Assembly: GCF_025753855.1 (NCBI RefSeq)
Contig: NZ_JAOWPT010000003.1
Span: 62,001-126,000, forward strand
DNA length: 64,000 bases
Origin: Mesorhizobium sp. ZC-5
GTDB lineage: Bacteria; Pseudomonadota; Alphaproteobacteria; Rhizobiales; Rhizobiaceae
Direction: 5' to 3'
Under the pieces are notes generated by a model. It made no database searches. It worked only from the letters and a program-made list of their open reading frames with translations, and was not told the origin of the DNA. How positions within the stretch are numbered: the stretch's first letter is position 1; the number at the start of each line of letters is the position of its first letter. Made by a program: the position numbers and the translations under genes. Positions 34,113-42,963 of the stretch are shown in pieces.

Positions 34113-36449
34113 CTAGGCCGCCTTCTTCATGGCCCTGGCGGATAGCTTCCGCACCGGGATGCGCACCGAGACGATGGTGCCGACGCCTTCCGTCGAGCGG
34201 ATCTTCAGCGCGCCGCCGTGCAGTTCGGCAAGCGAGCGGGAAATCGCCAGGCCGAGGCCCGAACCGGTGTGGTTTTTCGAGAACTGGTTCTGCACCTGCT
34301 CGAATGGCCGCCCCAGCTTCGTCAGCGCCTCGCGCGGGATGCCGCAGCCATTGTCCTCGATCGTCAGCATCATGGCGCCCGACACGTTGCGGGCGCGAAC
34401 CAGGATGTGGCCGCCCTGGCCGGTGAATTTCACCGCGTTCGACAGGAGGTTCAGGGCGATTTGCTTCACCGCCCGCCGGTCGGCGACCAGCCGCATCGTA
34501 TCGGCGATCTTGGTTTCGACGGTGATCGATTTCTGCGCCGCCTGCAGCGAGACGACGCGGACCGTCTCGCGGATCAGCGGGCAAAGATCGATCTCCTCGC
34601 GGTCCATCGAAAACTGACCTGCCTCGATCTTCGACATGTCGAGGATGTCGTTGATGACGCCAAGCAGATAATTGCCGCTCGAATGGATGTCGCCGACATA
34701 TTCCTTGTAGCGGTCCGATCCGAGCGGTCCGAAAAGCGCGGATTGCATGAGTTCCGAAAAGCCGATGATTGCATTAAGCGGCGTGCGCAATTCGTGCGAC
34801 ATGTTGGCGAGGAATTCCGACTTCGCCCGGTTTGCCGCCTCGGCGCGTTCGGTTTCCTTCATGTATTTCCGGTTGAGGTCGACCAGTTCGCGGGCGCGCT
34901 CCTGTTCGGCCTTCCGCGCTAGGCTGAGGTCGTGGATCGTCGCCATAAGCCGCCGCTCGCTGTCGACGAGTTTCTCCTGGTGCTGCTTCATCTGGGTGAT
35001 GTCGGAGCCCACCGAAACGGTGCCGCCGTCGCGGGTTCTCAACTCGTTGACCTGCAGCCAGCGGCCGTCGGCCAGCTGGCGTTCATAGGTTGCCGCGCCG
35101 CGCGGCCCGTTGGCGCTGGCCAGTCGCCGCTCCGATGCCAGCGGTACCATCCTGCCTTCCAGCATCTCCCGATTTACGCCCGGCACCACGTCGCGCTCGG
35201 ACAGCCCGCTGTCCTGCTGGTATTTGGTGTTGCACATGACCAGGCGGTTGGTGGCGTCCCAGAGCACGAAGGATTCGGTGATGTTTTCGATGGCGGTGCG
35301 CAGTCGCAGATCCGCCACCTCCGAACGCTGCACCAGGTTGCGCTGTTCGGTAACGTCAACGGCGATGCCGATCAACTGGATTTCCGAAGCGTCGGGATCG
35401 ACCACCTGGGCACGGGCGCGCACCCAGACCCACTGACCGTTGGCGTGTTTCATGCGGAAAATCTGGTCGATATGGTCGACTTCCCGCGAAACGATGCGGT
35501 TGGCGAGGTGGAAAAGGTCGCCGTCTTCCGCGTGAATGATCTCCGCCACATCGCCGAACGACAGCATCGTGTCGCAGTGCTCATAGCCGAGCATGTCGTA
35601 CATCGAGCGCGACCAGTACATCTTGCCGCGCACCATGTCCCAGTCCCACAGGCCGCAGCGGCCGCGCACCAGCGCGAGGTCGATCCGCTGATGCGCTTCG
35701 AGGTAGATGCGGTCGGCGGCCTGCGCGCGCGCCGCCTGGCTGAAATAGGCGTAGAGGATGATGATGAGGATGCCCGAGGTCAGCACGAACAGCGAGACGT
35801 TCAGCGACACGGTCTTGCGCCACTCCGTGAACACGGCGTCCTGGGAAATCAGCGCGACCGCAGCGCCGTCGCGGTTGTCGGTCAGCCCGACGGATGCGAA
35901 CCATTCCGCACCGTCGATCGTCACCTCCATCACGCCGGCGCGTTCGCCGAACATAAAGAGAGGCTGCCCGCCGCTGATCAGCGTCGGCAGAGACTTGCCC
36001 TCCAGTTGAGCCGATTCAGGCGTCGCGGCGAGCACCGTGAACGTCTTGTCCGTGACCGCCAGGATGTACCGGTTTCCCATTGAGCCATGCTGGCCGGTGC
36101 GCTCGAGCAGGTCCTGATGGATGCGGGGCAGGGGGTCGCCGTCGGCCTTCGCCAGCATCAGCGCATTGACGAGTTCGCCCGACGCGAGGCCGAGCACCGC
36201 CTTCGCGTTGCGCTCGACATCGTCGTGCCAGGCCATCAGCGACATGAAACGCGCGGCAGCGACAACAGTCAGGAAGATGACGATCAGGGTTGGGATGGAT
36301 CGGCGCAGGACCGGTTCTGCTGCAAGCAGCCTTCTATAGGCGGGTTCTGCGATGATGCGGGCGTTGCCCGCAAGACTGCTTTCGCGCGTACTCTTGCGTT
36401 TGGAAAAAATCCGCCCTCCGGCCGCGAGCCACGCGTCCGCCTTTGCCAT
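34113..36449 (-). CDS. pleC: PAS-domain sensor histidine kinase, PleC/PdhS-like
   Basis: The frame could begin at GTG 36494, but the ATG at 36449 has GGGGAG upstream and gives 778 residues. Two transmembrane segments (near residues 50-70 and 225-250) flank a periplasmic domain, followed by PAS domains (GLWDWDMVRGKMYWS and SFVLWDATNRLVMCN), then MSHELRTPLNAIIGFSELM with His552 and the ATPase end FSKNHTGSGLGLAISRSLAELHGG cut here into its motifs NHTGSG and LGLAIS. This kinase end is typical of the PleC/DivJ/PdhS group that controls the DivK-CtrA cell cycle pathway. The symbol is by similarity and other PdhS members remain possible. Confidence 0.7.
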   Translation of the reverse strand: MAKADAWLAAGGRIFSKRKSTRESSLAGNARIIAEPAYRRLLAAEPVLRRSIPTLIVIFLTVVAAARFMSLMAWHDDVERNAKAVLGLASGELVNALMLAKADGDPLPRIHQDLLERTGQHGSMGNRYILAVTDKTFTVLAATPESAQLEGKSLPTLISGGQPLFMFGERAGVMEVTIDGAEWFASVGLTDNRDGAAVALISQDAVFTEWRKTVSLNVSLFVLTSGILIIILYAYFSQAARAQAADRIYLEAHQRIDLALVRGRCGLWDWDMVRGKMYWSRSMYDMLGYEHCDTMLSFGDVAEIIHAEDGDLFHLANRIVSREVDHIDQIFRMKHANGQWVWVRARAQVVDPDASEIQLIGIAVDVTEQRNLVQRSEVADLRLRTAIENITESFVLWDATNRLVMCNTKYQQDSGLSERDVVPGVNREMLEGRMVPLASERRLASANGPRGAATYERQLADGRWLQVNELRTRDGGTVSVGSDITQMKQHQEKLVDSERRLMATIHDLSLARKAEQERARELVDLNRKYMKETERAEAANRAKSEFLANMSHELRTPLNAIIGFSELMQSALFGPLGSDRYKEYVGDIHSSGNYLLGVINDILDMSKIEAGQFSMDREEIDLCPLIRETVRVVSLQAAQKSITVETKIADTMRLVADRRAVKQIALNLLSNAVKFTGQGGHILVRARNVSGAMMLTIEDNGCGIPREALTKLGRPFEQVQNQFSKNHTGSGLGLAISRSLAELHGGALKIRSTEGVGTIVSVRIPVRKLSARAMKKAA

Positions 36450-36616
36450 AACCCGGCTCCCCAACCTTGGTTTGCTGTTGACGATCCGGAACACCGCACA
36501 TCCGAATCTTCAGTAAAGAATCAAAGGTGATTCGCCTTGTCCATAGGCTGGAGCGAAAAAACATCGATTGACGCGATTTTTATTGCGCCGGGCAAGCTTC
36601 AACCGTCGTTGCAGCC

Positions 36617-39262
36617 TCAGGCGAGCGTGCGCTCGACGATATCGCGCAGGTCAGCCGACAGCCCTTCCGTCGCGGCGATCGCGAGCAGCGTCTGCCGGGC
36701 CTTGCCCTGCCGGGTCGGCTCCAGCGAGCGCCATGACCGCAAGGCGGTGGCCAATCTGGCCGCCACTTGCGGGTTGCGCTTCTCGACCGCCAGGACCGTA
36801 TCTGCAAAGAGCTTGTAGCCGGCGCCGTCGGCGCGATGGAACCCGGTCTGGTTGGCTGTTGCAAAAGTGCCTACGAGTGAGCGCACGCGGTTCGGATTGG
36901 CGAGCGAGAAGGTGGGATGCTTCATCAGTGCGGCGACCGTGTCGACGGAAGCCGGTCCAGGCGCCGCGGCCTGGATCTGGAACCATTTGTCGAGCACCAG
37001 CGCATCGGAATGAAAGCGCTGCTCGAATGCAGCGAGCGCCGCAACGGTCTGCGGCGATCCGGCAAAGCGATGCGCGAGAACGGTGAGCGCTGCGGCACGG
37101 TCAGTCATGTTGGTGGCGTCGATGAATTCCCGTTCGGCGAGCGCCGGATCGCCCGAGGCAACCGACAGATAATCGAGAAGCACGTTTTTGAGCGCCCTGC
37201 GGCCGGCGCTCGCGGCGTCGGGACTGAATTCGCCCTTGTTGCGCAGCCTGCCCAGGAGGCTGGCAAAACGGTCCGCATTGGTCTTGGCGATCGAAAGCGC
37301 CAGTGCGTCGCGAGCCTCGAATACGCAATCCGGATCGATATTGGTGCCGATCTCGCGGGCGATATCCGCTTCGCCGGGCAAGGTCAGCGCCAGCGCGCGA
37401 TAGGCGGGCTCAAGATCGTCGTCCGCCGCGATATCGCCCACGAGCGCCGCCAGTTCGGCCGGATAGTCGAGGGCTTTGCCGCCGCGCCGTTTCCGGAAAC
37501 CCGAAATCAAGGCATCCGTGAACAGCGTATTCAGCGACTGCCAGCGCGAGAACAGGTCGCTGTCATACCGTGCCAGGAAATGATGGCCTTCCGGCTTTTG
37601 CTCGATGGCGAGCGTGACCGGTGCCGAGAAACCCCGATTGAGCGAGACTGCGGGGCGTGCCTTCACCCCTGAGAAGCGAACCGTGTGGCGGCGCTTCCTG
37701 AGATGGATCACGCCATTGTCCACCGTGGCGCCCTCGACGCTTTCGTAGGCGATATCCTCGCCGTCCGAACCGACGAGGCCGAAGACGACCGGGATGTGCA
37801 TGAGCCGCTTGCGGCTCTCGGACGGCGTCGGCGGCACCGACTGCTCGATCTCGAGCGTGAACTCGGCGGTTGTCGGGTTGTGCGATGACGTGACGCTGAG
37901 GTTCGGCGTTCCTGCCTGGTGATACCAGAGCGCGAACTGCGAAAGGTCGCGTCCCGAAACGTCTTCGAAGACCTTGAGGAAGTCCTCGATCGTGGCGGCG
38001 TCGCCGTCGTGTCGCTCGAAATAGAGGTCCATGCCGGCGCGGAATAGTTCCGCCCCCAGTATGGTCCGGATCATGCGGACGACCTCGGAACCCTTCTCGT
38101 AGACGGTCGCCGTATAGAAATTGTTGATCTCGCGGTAGCGCCGCGGCCGCACCGGATGCGCCAGCGGCCCCTGGTCCTCGGGGAACTGATGCGCCCGCAA
38201 GGTGCGGACCTCGGCGATACGCTTGACGGCCCGCGAGCGTTGGTCGGCCGAGAATTCGTGATCGCGGAATACGGTCAGTCCTTCCTTCAGGCAGAGCTGG
38301 AACCAGTCGCGGCAAGTGATTCTGTTGCCTGTCCAATTATGAAAATATTCGTGCGCGATGATCGCCTCGATATTGGCGAAGTCCGCGTCGGTGGCCGTCT
38401 CTTCGTCGGCAAGCACGTACTTGTCGTTGAACAGGTTAAGGCCCTTGTTCTCCATTGCGCCCATGTTGAAATCGGACACAGCGACGATGTTGAAGACGTC
38501 GAGGTCGTATTCGCGGCCGAACGCCTCCTCGTCCCATCTCATCGAGCGCTTCAATGCGTCCATGGCGTAGGCGGCGCGCGCCTCCTTGCCGTGTTCGACA
38601 TAGATGCCGAGTTCGACATTGCGGCCGGATGCGGTGACGAATGTATCGCCAACGCGACCGAGATCGCCTGCGACGAGCGCGAAGAGATAGGATGGTTTCG
38701 GAAACGGATCTTCCCAGACCGCGTAGTGCCGTCCGTCCGGCAACGTACCTTTCTCGCCGGGATTGCCATTGGCAAGCAGCAGTGGCGCCTCGCCGCGATC
38801 GGCCTCGACGCGTACCGTGTAGACCGAGAGGATGTCCGGACGGTCGAGGAAATAGGTAATGCGGCGAAAGCCTTCGGCCTCGCACTGCGTGCAATAGACA
38901 TTGCTGGAGCGGTAAAGGCCCATCAGCTTTTCGTTTTTCGCTGGATTGAGCGATGTCTCGATGGAAACGACGAATTTTTTGCCGGCTGGCGGCTTTTTGA
39001 TGATGAGTTGGTCCGGTGTTGCCTTGTAGGCCGAATTGTCGAGCGCCTTACCGTCGATCCTGACGGATTTCAGCATCAGTTCGTCGCCGTCGAGCACCAG
39101 CGGCGCATTCCTGGCGACGCCGTCGCGTCGCTCGATCGTCAGTTCTGCTGTGACAAGCGTGTTTTCCGGCGACAGCCGAAAGGCGAGATGTGTGCGCGGG
39201 ATGAGATAGTCGCTTGGGCGATAGTCTTCGAGGCGGAAGACCTGACCGGTATCTGAACGCAT
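36617..39262 (-). CDS. pepN: Aminopeptidase N (PepN, M1 family)
   Basis: The 881-residue protein has the M1 exopeptidase motif GAMENKG and the zinc site HEYFHNW (His304, Glu305, His308) with the downstream Glu. The N-terminal beta domain and long helical C-terminal domain match E. coli PepN in length. It removes N-terminal residues from peptides in the cytoplasm and no signal peptide is present. It lies behind pleC on the same strand with a 167-bp gap, so it is probably separately transcribed. Confidence 0.95.
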   Translation of the reverse strand: MRSDTGQVFRLEDYRPSDYLIPRTHLAFRLSPENTLVTAELTIERRDGVARNAPLVLDGDELMLKSVRIDGKALDNSAYKATPDQLIIKKPPAGKKFVVSIETSLNPAKNEKLMGLYRSSNVYCTQCEAEGFRRITYFLDRPDILSVYTVRVEADRGEAPLLLANGNPGEKGTLPDGRHYAVWEDPFPKPSYLFALVAGDLGRVGDTFVTASGRNVELGIYVEHGKEARAAYAMDALKRSMRWDEEAFGREYDLDVFNIVAVSDFNMGAMENKGLNLFNDKYVLADEETATDADFANIEAIIAHEYFHNWTGNRITCRDWFQLCLKEGLTVFRDHEFSADQRSRAVKRIAEVRTLRAHQFPEDQGPLAHPVRPRRYREINNFYTATVYEKGSEVVRMIRTILGAELFRAGMDLYFERHDGDAATIEDFLKVFEDVSGRDLSQFALWYHQAGTPNLSVTSSHNPTTAEFTLEIEQSVPPTPSESRKRLMHIPVVFGLVGSDGEDIAYESVEGATVDNGVIHLRKRRHTVRFSGVKARPAVSLNRGFSAPVTLAIEQKPEGHHFLARYDSDLFSRWQSLNTLFTDALISGFRKRRGGKALDYPAELAALVGDIAADDDLEPAYRALALTLPGEADIAREIGTNIDPDCVFEARDALALSIAKTNADRFASLLGRLRNKGEFSPDAASAGRRALKNVLLDYLSVASGDPALAEREFIDATNMTDRAAALTVLAHRFAGSPQTVAALAAFEQRFHSDALVLDKWFQIQAAAPGPASVDTVAALMKHPTFSLANPNRVRSLVGTFATANQTGFHRADGAGYKLFADTVLAVEKRNPQVAARLATALRSWRSLEPTRQGKARQTLLAIAATEGLSADLRDIVERTLA

Positions 39263-39512
39263 TTAGAACGCTTTCCTGTCGTCGCCTTGGCAGGTTGCCG
39301 GACAATCCGTCCACCTGCCAATCTTTGTTTACGCCTGATCCGTTTCCAGGACCTGCAATTTCGAGGACCATGCGGAGGCTGTGGCGGTTTAGCTGTCATT
39401 CCGGGCTGGTACAACAAAAACGGGAAAATGCCCTTTACATGCCAAGCCCCCTCGACAAAACTGAAACAGGGCATATTTCTGTCTCGCCCTCAAATCATCC
39501 CTCGGAGCAGTC

Positions 39513-41822
39513 ATGACCGTCGTCACGCCGAAATTCGGGATGGGCGCTTCCGTCCTGCGCCTTGAAGACGAAGCTTTCATCCTCGGCAAGGGCCGCTACA
39601 CCGACGACATTTCGCCGGCAAGGGCACTGCACGGATATGTGCTGCGCTCGCCGACGGCCAAGGCGACGTTCTCGATCGGCTCAGTCGAGGCGGCGAAGGC
39701 TGCGCCGGGCGTGCATCTGGTGCTGACCGGCAAGGATCTCGCCCATATCGGCGACCTGAAGTCCGACGTGATGCAGCCGCAGCCCGACGGCACGCTCGCG
39801 CCCACCCGGGACATCCCGATCCTTTGCCGCGACCGGGTTCAATATGTCGGCGACGCCGTCGCATTCGTCGTCGCCGACAGCCGGCAACTGGCGCAGGATG
39901 CCGCGGAGCTGATCGAGATCGAATACGATGCCGAGGCGGCCGCCTCGGGCACGGCAACGGCGCTCGATGCGGATACGCCGCTGGTCTGGCCGGAACTCGG
40001 CTCCAACCGCGCGTTCAATTACCACATCGGCAACAAATCAAAGACAGACCGGGCCTTCGCCAAGGCCGACAACGTCACCCGCATCGAATTCGTCAACAAC
40101 CGGCTGGTCTGCAATTACATGGAGGCGCGTTCGGCGATCGGCGAGTGGAATGCCAATGAAGACCGTTTCGTGCTGACGACCGGTTCGCAGGGCGTGCACT
40201 CCATGCGAAAAATCCTGGCCGATCTGTTCGGGATAAAAAAGGACAAGATGCGCGTCGTCACGCCGGATGTCGGCGGCGGCTTCGGTCCGAAGACCTTCGT
40301 CTACCGCGAATACGCACTGGTTCTGGAGGCGGCCAAGCGCCTGGGCCGGCCGGTCAAGTGGGCGGGCGACCGTACCGAGCACTTCCTCACCGACGCGCAA
40401 GGCCGCGACAATGTCGTCGCGGCGGAAATGGCCATGGACAAGACGGGCCGCTTCCTCGGTTTGAAGGTCGAGCTTCTCGCGAACCTCGGCGCTTATGTCT
40501 CGCAGTATGGCCCGTTCATCCCCGTTGTCGGCGTTTCCATGTCGACCGGCGTCTACGACATCGAGGCGATCGACGTTTCGGCGACGGGCGTCTACACGAA
40601 CACCTGTCCGGTCGACGCCTATCGCGGCGCCGGCCGTCCCGAGGCGGCTTTCCTGCTTGAAAAGCTGGTCGATGCCTGCGCACGCGACATGGACCTGCCG
40701 CGCGACGAAATCAGGCGCCGTAATTTCATCCGTCCCGAGCAGTTCCCCTATCGCACCCAGACCGACCGTCTCTACGACAATGGCGAGTTCGAGGGCCACA
40801 TGAACCTCGCCATGCAACGCGCAGGATGGACTCAGTTTCCCGAACGGCTGAAGCAATCGAACGCGGCCGGGAAAATCCGCGGCATCGGCATGGCCACCTA
40901 TGTCGAGGCATGCGCATTTTCGGGTTCGGAACCAGCGCATGTCGAACTGAACGGCGACGGCTCGGTGACGCTACTGATCGGCACGCAGTCGAACGGGCAG
41001 GGGCATGCGACGGCCTATGCACAATTCATCGCCGAGAAGCTCAACATCGACATTTCACGCGTCCGCCTGCATCAGGGCGACACCGACCGCCTGGCCGATG
41101 GTGGCGGCACCGGCGGTTCGCGCTCGATTCCGCTCGGCGGCGTTTCAGCGGCGCGCGCCGGCGAGGATCTGGCCGAAAAGATAAAGAAGATCGCCGCTGA
41201 CGAACTCGAGGCATCGGCAGCCGACATCGAACTGGTCGACGGCATTGCCCGCATCGTTGGCACTGATCGGTCGATGGATTTCGCCGGCATCGCCAAAGCG
41301 GCAAAGAAACCCGAGGACATCAGGGGCTTCGGCGAATTCGTGCAGCAGGAAAATACCTATCCGAACGGCACCCATATCTGCGAAGTCGAGATCGATCCTG
41401 AGACGGGCCACACGGAGATCGTCGCCTACACGATCGTTGACGATTTCGGTGTGACGGTGAATCCGATTCTGCTGGCCGGGCAGATCCATGGCGGCGTCGT
41501 CCAGGGCATCGGCCAGGCGCTCACCGAAAACACCGTCTATTCGGATGACGGCCAGTTGCTGACGGCAAGCTTCATGGACTACGGCATGCCGCGCGCCGAC
41601 ACCGTTCCCTCATTCAATTTCGAAACGCGCAACGTGCCTTCGACCACCAATGCGCTTGGCATCAAGGGTGCCGGCGAAGCCGGTACGATCGGTGCGACGC
41701 CATCGACATTGAACGCAGTCACCGACGCGCTCTATCGCGCCTACGGAATCCGGCATATCGATATGCCGGCAACACCCGACCGAATCTGGAACGCCATCCA
41801 GGCCGCGAAAACCTCGGATTGA
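39513..41822 (+). CDS. Xanthine dehydrogenase/CoxL-family molybdopterin-binding subunit (orphan)
   Basis: The 769-residue protein is a large Mo-cofactor subunit: GKGRYTDDI at the N-terminus, GGGFGPK, AYRGAGRPEA, GQGHATAYAQ, GGTGGSRS and the catalytic GAGEAGTIGA with Glu722. It lacks the CO dehydrogenase motif AYRCSFR, so it oxidises some other aldehyde, purine or aromatic substrate. The usual FAD and [2Fe-2S] subunits are not encoded next to it; the neighbour is a transporter. It may use subunits encoded elsewhere. Confidence 0.9.
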   Translation: MTVVTPKFGMGASVLRLEDEAFILGKGRYTDDISPARALHGYVLRSPTAKATFSIGSVEAAKAAPGVHLVLTGKDLAHIGDLKSDVMQPQPDGTLAPTRDIPILCRDRVQYVGDAVAFVVADSRQLAQDAAELIEIEYDAEAAASGTATALDADTPLVWPELGSNRAFNYHIGNKSKTDRAFAKADNVTRIEFVNNRLVCNYMEARSAIGEWNANEDRFVLTTGSQGVHSMRKILADLFGIKKDKMRVVTPDVGGGFGPKTFVYREYALVLEAAKRLGRPVKWAGDRTEHFLTDAQGRDNVVAAEMAMDKTGRFLGLKVELLANLGAYVSQYGPFIPVVGVSMSTGVYDIEAIDVSATGVYTNTCPVDAYRGAGRPEAAFLLEKLVDACARDMDLPRDEIRRRNFIRPEQFPYRTQTDRLYDNGEFEGHMNLAMQRAGWTQFPERLKQSNAAGKIRGIGMATYVEACAFSGSEPAHVELNGDGSVTLLIGTQSNGQGHATAYAQFIAEKLNIDISRVRLHQGDTDRLADGGGTGGSRSIPLGGVSAARAGEDLAEKIKKIAADELEASAADIELVDGIARIVGTDRSMDFAGIAKAAKKPEDIRGFGEFVQQENTYPNGTHICEVEIDPETGHTEIVAYTIVDDFGVTVNPILLAGQIHGGVVQGIGQALTENTVYSDDGQLLTASFMDYGMPRADTVPSFNFETRNVPSTTNALGIKGAGEAGTIGATPSTLNAVTDALYRAYGIRHIDMPATPDRIWNAIQAAKTSD

Positions 41823-41886
41823 GGCCTTGCGGGTTTCTCCCCTCATCCTCCGCCGGCCGGCGGAGACGATCCACGGCTCGCCGAGA

Positions 41887-42858
41887 ATGCATGATCACAA
41901 AGACGAGCCTTCGGCAGCCGAGGAAATAGACACCGGAAACCCGCTGAAGGGGATCGCGCTGAAGGTGATCTCGGTCGCGATCTTCGTTGGCATGTCCTCC
42001 TTCATCAAGGCGTCAGGCCAGCTGCCGGCTGGCCAGATCGTTTTCTTCCGTTCGTTTTTCGCGATCTTCCCGATCCTGATCTTCCTGGCCTACCAGAAGG
42101 AATTGCGCACCGCGCTGGTCACGGCAAGGCCGCTCAACCACATTCTTCGCGGTGGCGTCGGGGTCACGTCGATGGCGCTGGGTTTCTTTGCGTTGACCCG
42201 ACTGCCGCTGCCGGAGGCGATCACGCTCAACTACGCGCAGCCGCTGCTCGTCGTCGTCTTCAGTGCGCTGTTCATCGGTGAAAAAATCTGGGTCTACCGC
42301 TGGAGTGCCGTTTTCGTCGGCATGATCGGGGTCTTCATCGTCTCGTGGCCGAACCTCACCTTGCTGGATTCGCCCGGCGGGATGAGCAACCAGCAGGCCG
42401 TCGGCGTTGCCGCGGCGCTTGTCGCCGCCGGCATTTCGGCGGTCGCGCTGCTGCTTGTCCGCAACCTCGTCAAAACCGAAAGGACGGCGACGATCGTGCT
42501 GTGGTTTTCCTTGACCGCAAGCGTGGTCGGGCTGTTGACGCTGCCGTTCGGCTGGCAGGCCCTGACCACGCAGCAGGCCCTGTTCCTGATCGCCGCCGGC
42601 TTTTGCGGCGGCATTGCCCAGATCCTGATGACGGAGGCCTATCGCCACGCCGAGGCCTCGACGGTCGCGCCCTTCGAGTACACCTCGATGATCCTCGGCA
42701 TCATCATCGGCTACCTGGCGTTCGGCGACGTGCCGACGATCCACATGCTGGTGGGCGGCGCGATCGTCGTGGCTGCCGGCATCTTCATCATCTGGCGAGA
42801 ACGTCAGCTTGGCCTCAAGCGCGGCGCGGCCCGCAAGGTCACGCCCCCTCAGGGTTAA
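41887..42858 (+). CDS. DMT-family (EamA) transporter
   Basis: A TTG at 41827 is in frame, but the ATG at 41887 gives a normal 323-residue protein. About ten hydrophobic segments and two EamA repeats are visible, with FFRSFFAIFPILIFLAY in the first and GGIAQILMTEAYRHAEAS in the second. Substrate is unknown; family members export metabolites or amino acids. It follows the molybdopterin subunit by 64 bp on the same strand and could be co-transcribed. Confidence 0.88.
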   Translation: MHDHKDEPSAAEEIDTGNPLKGIALKVISVAIFVGMSSFIKASGQLPAGQIVFFRSFFAIFPILIFLAYQKELRTALVTARPLNHILRGGVGVTSMALGFFALTRLPLPEAITLNYAQPLLVVVFSALFIGEKIWVYRWSAVFVGMIGVFIVSWPNLTLLDSPGGMSNQQAVGVAAALVAAGISAVALLLVRNLVKTERTATIVLWFSLTASVVGLLTLPFGWQALTTQQALFLIAAGFCGGIAQILMTEAYRHAEASTVAPFEYTSMILGIIIGYLAFGDVPTIHMLVGGAIVVAAGIFIIWRERQLGLKRGAARKVTPPQG

Positions 42859-42938
42859 CCGTATCGGCGGAAAAACCGTTGCAATTCCATCACAGGTCGA
42901 AAGGCTTGGGAATAAGCAATTTGCAAATAATCAAATTG

Positions 42939-42956
42939 TGTTACTCTCTTGTAACA
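42939..42956. promoter_or_regulatory. Perfect dyad TGTTAC-N6-GTAACA upstream of the BacA-type transporter
   Basis: The two 6-bp arms are perfect inverted repeats separated by TCTCTT, in an AT-rich stretch of about 50 bp that contrasts with the surrounding GC-rich DNA. It ends seven bases before the first ATG of the ABC gene. This is the form of a dimeric repressor operator; which regulator binds it is unknown. Confidence 0.5.
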
Positions 42957-42963
42957 AAAAAAT

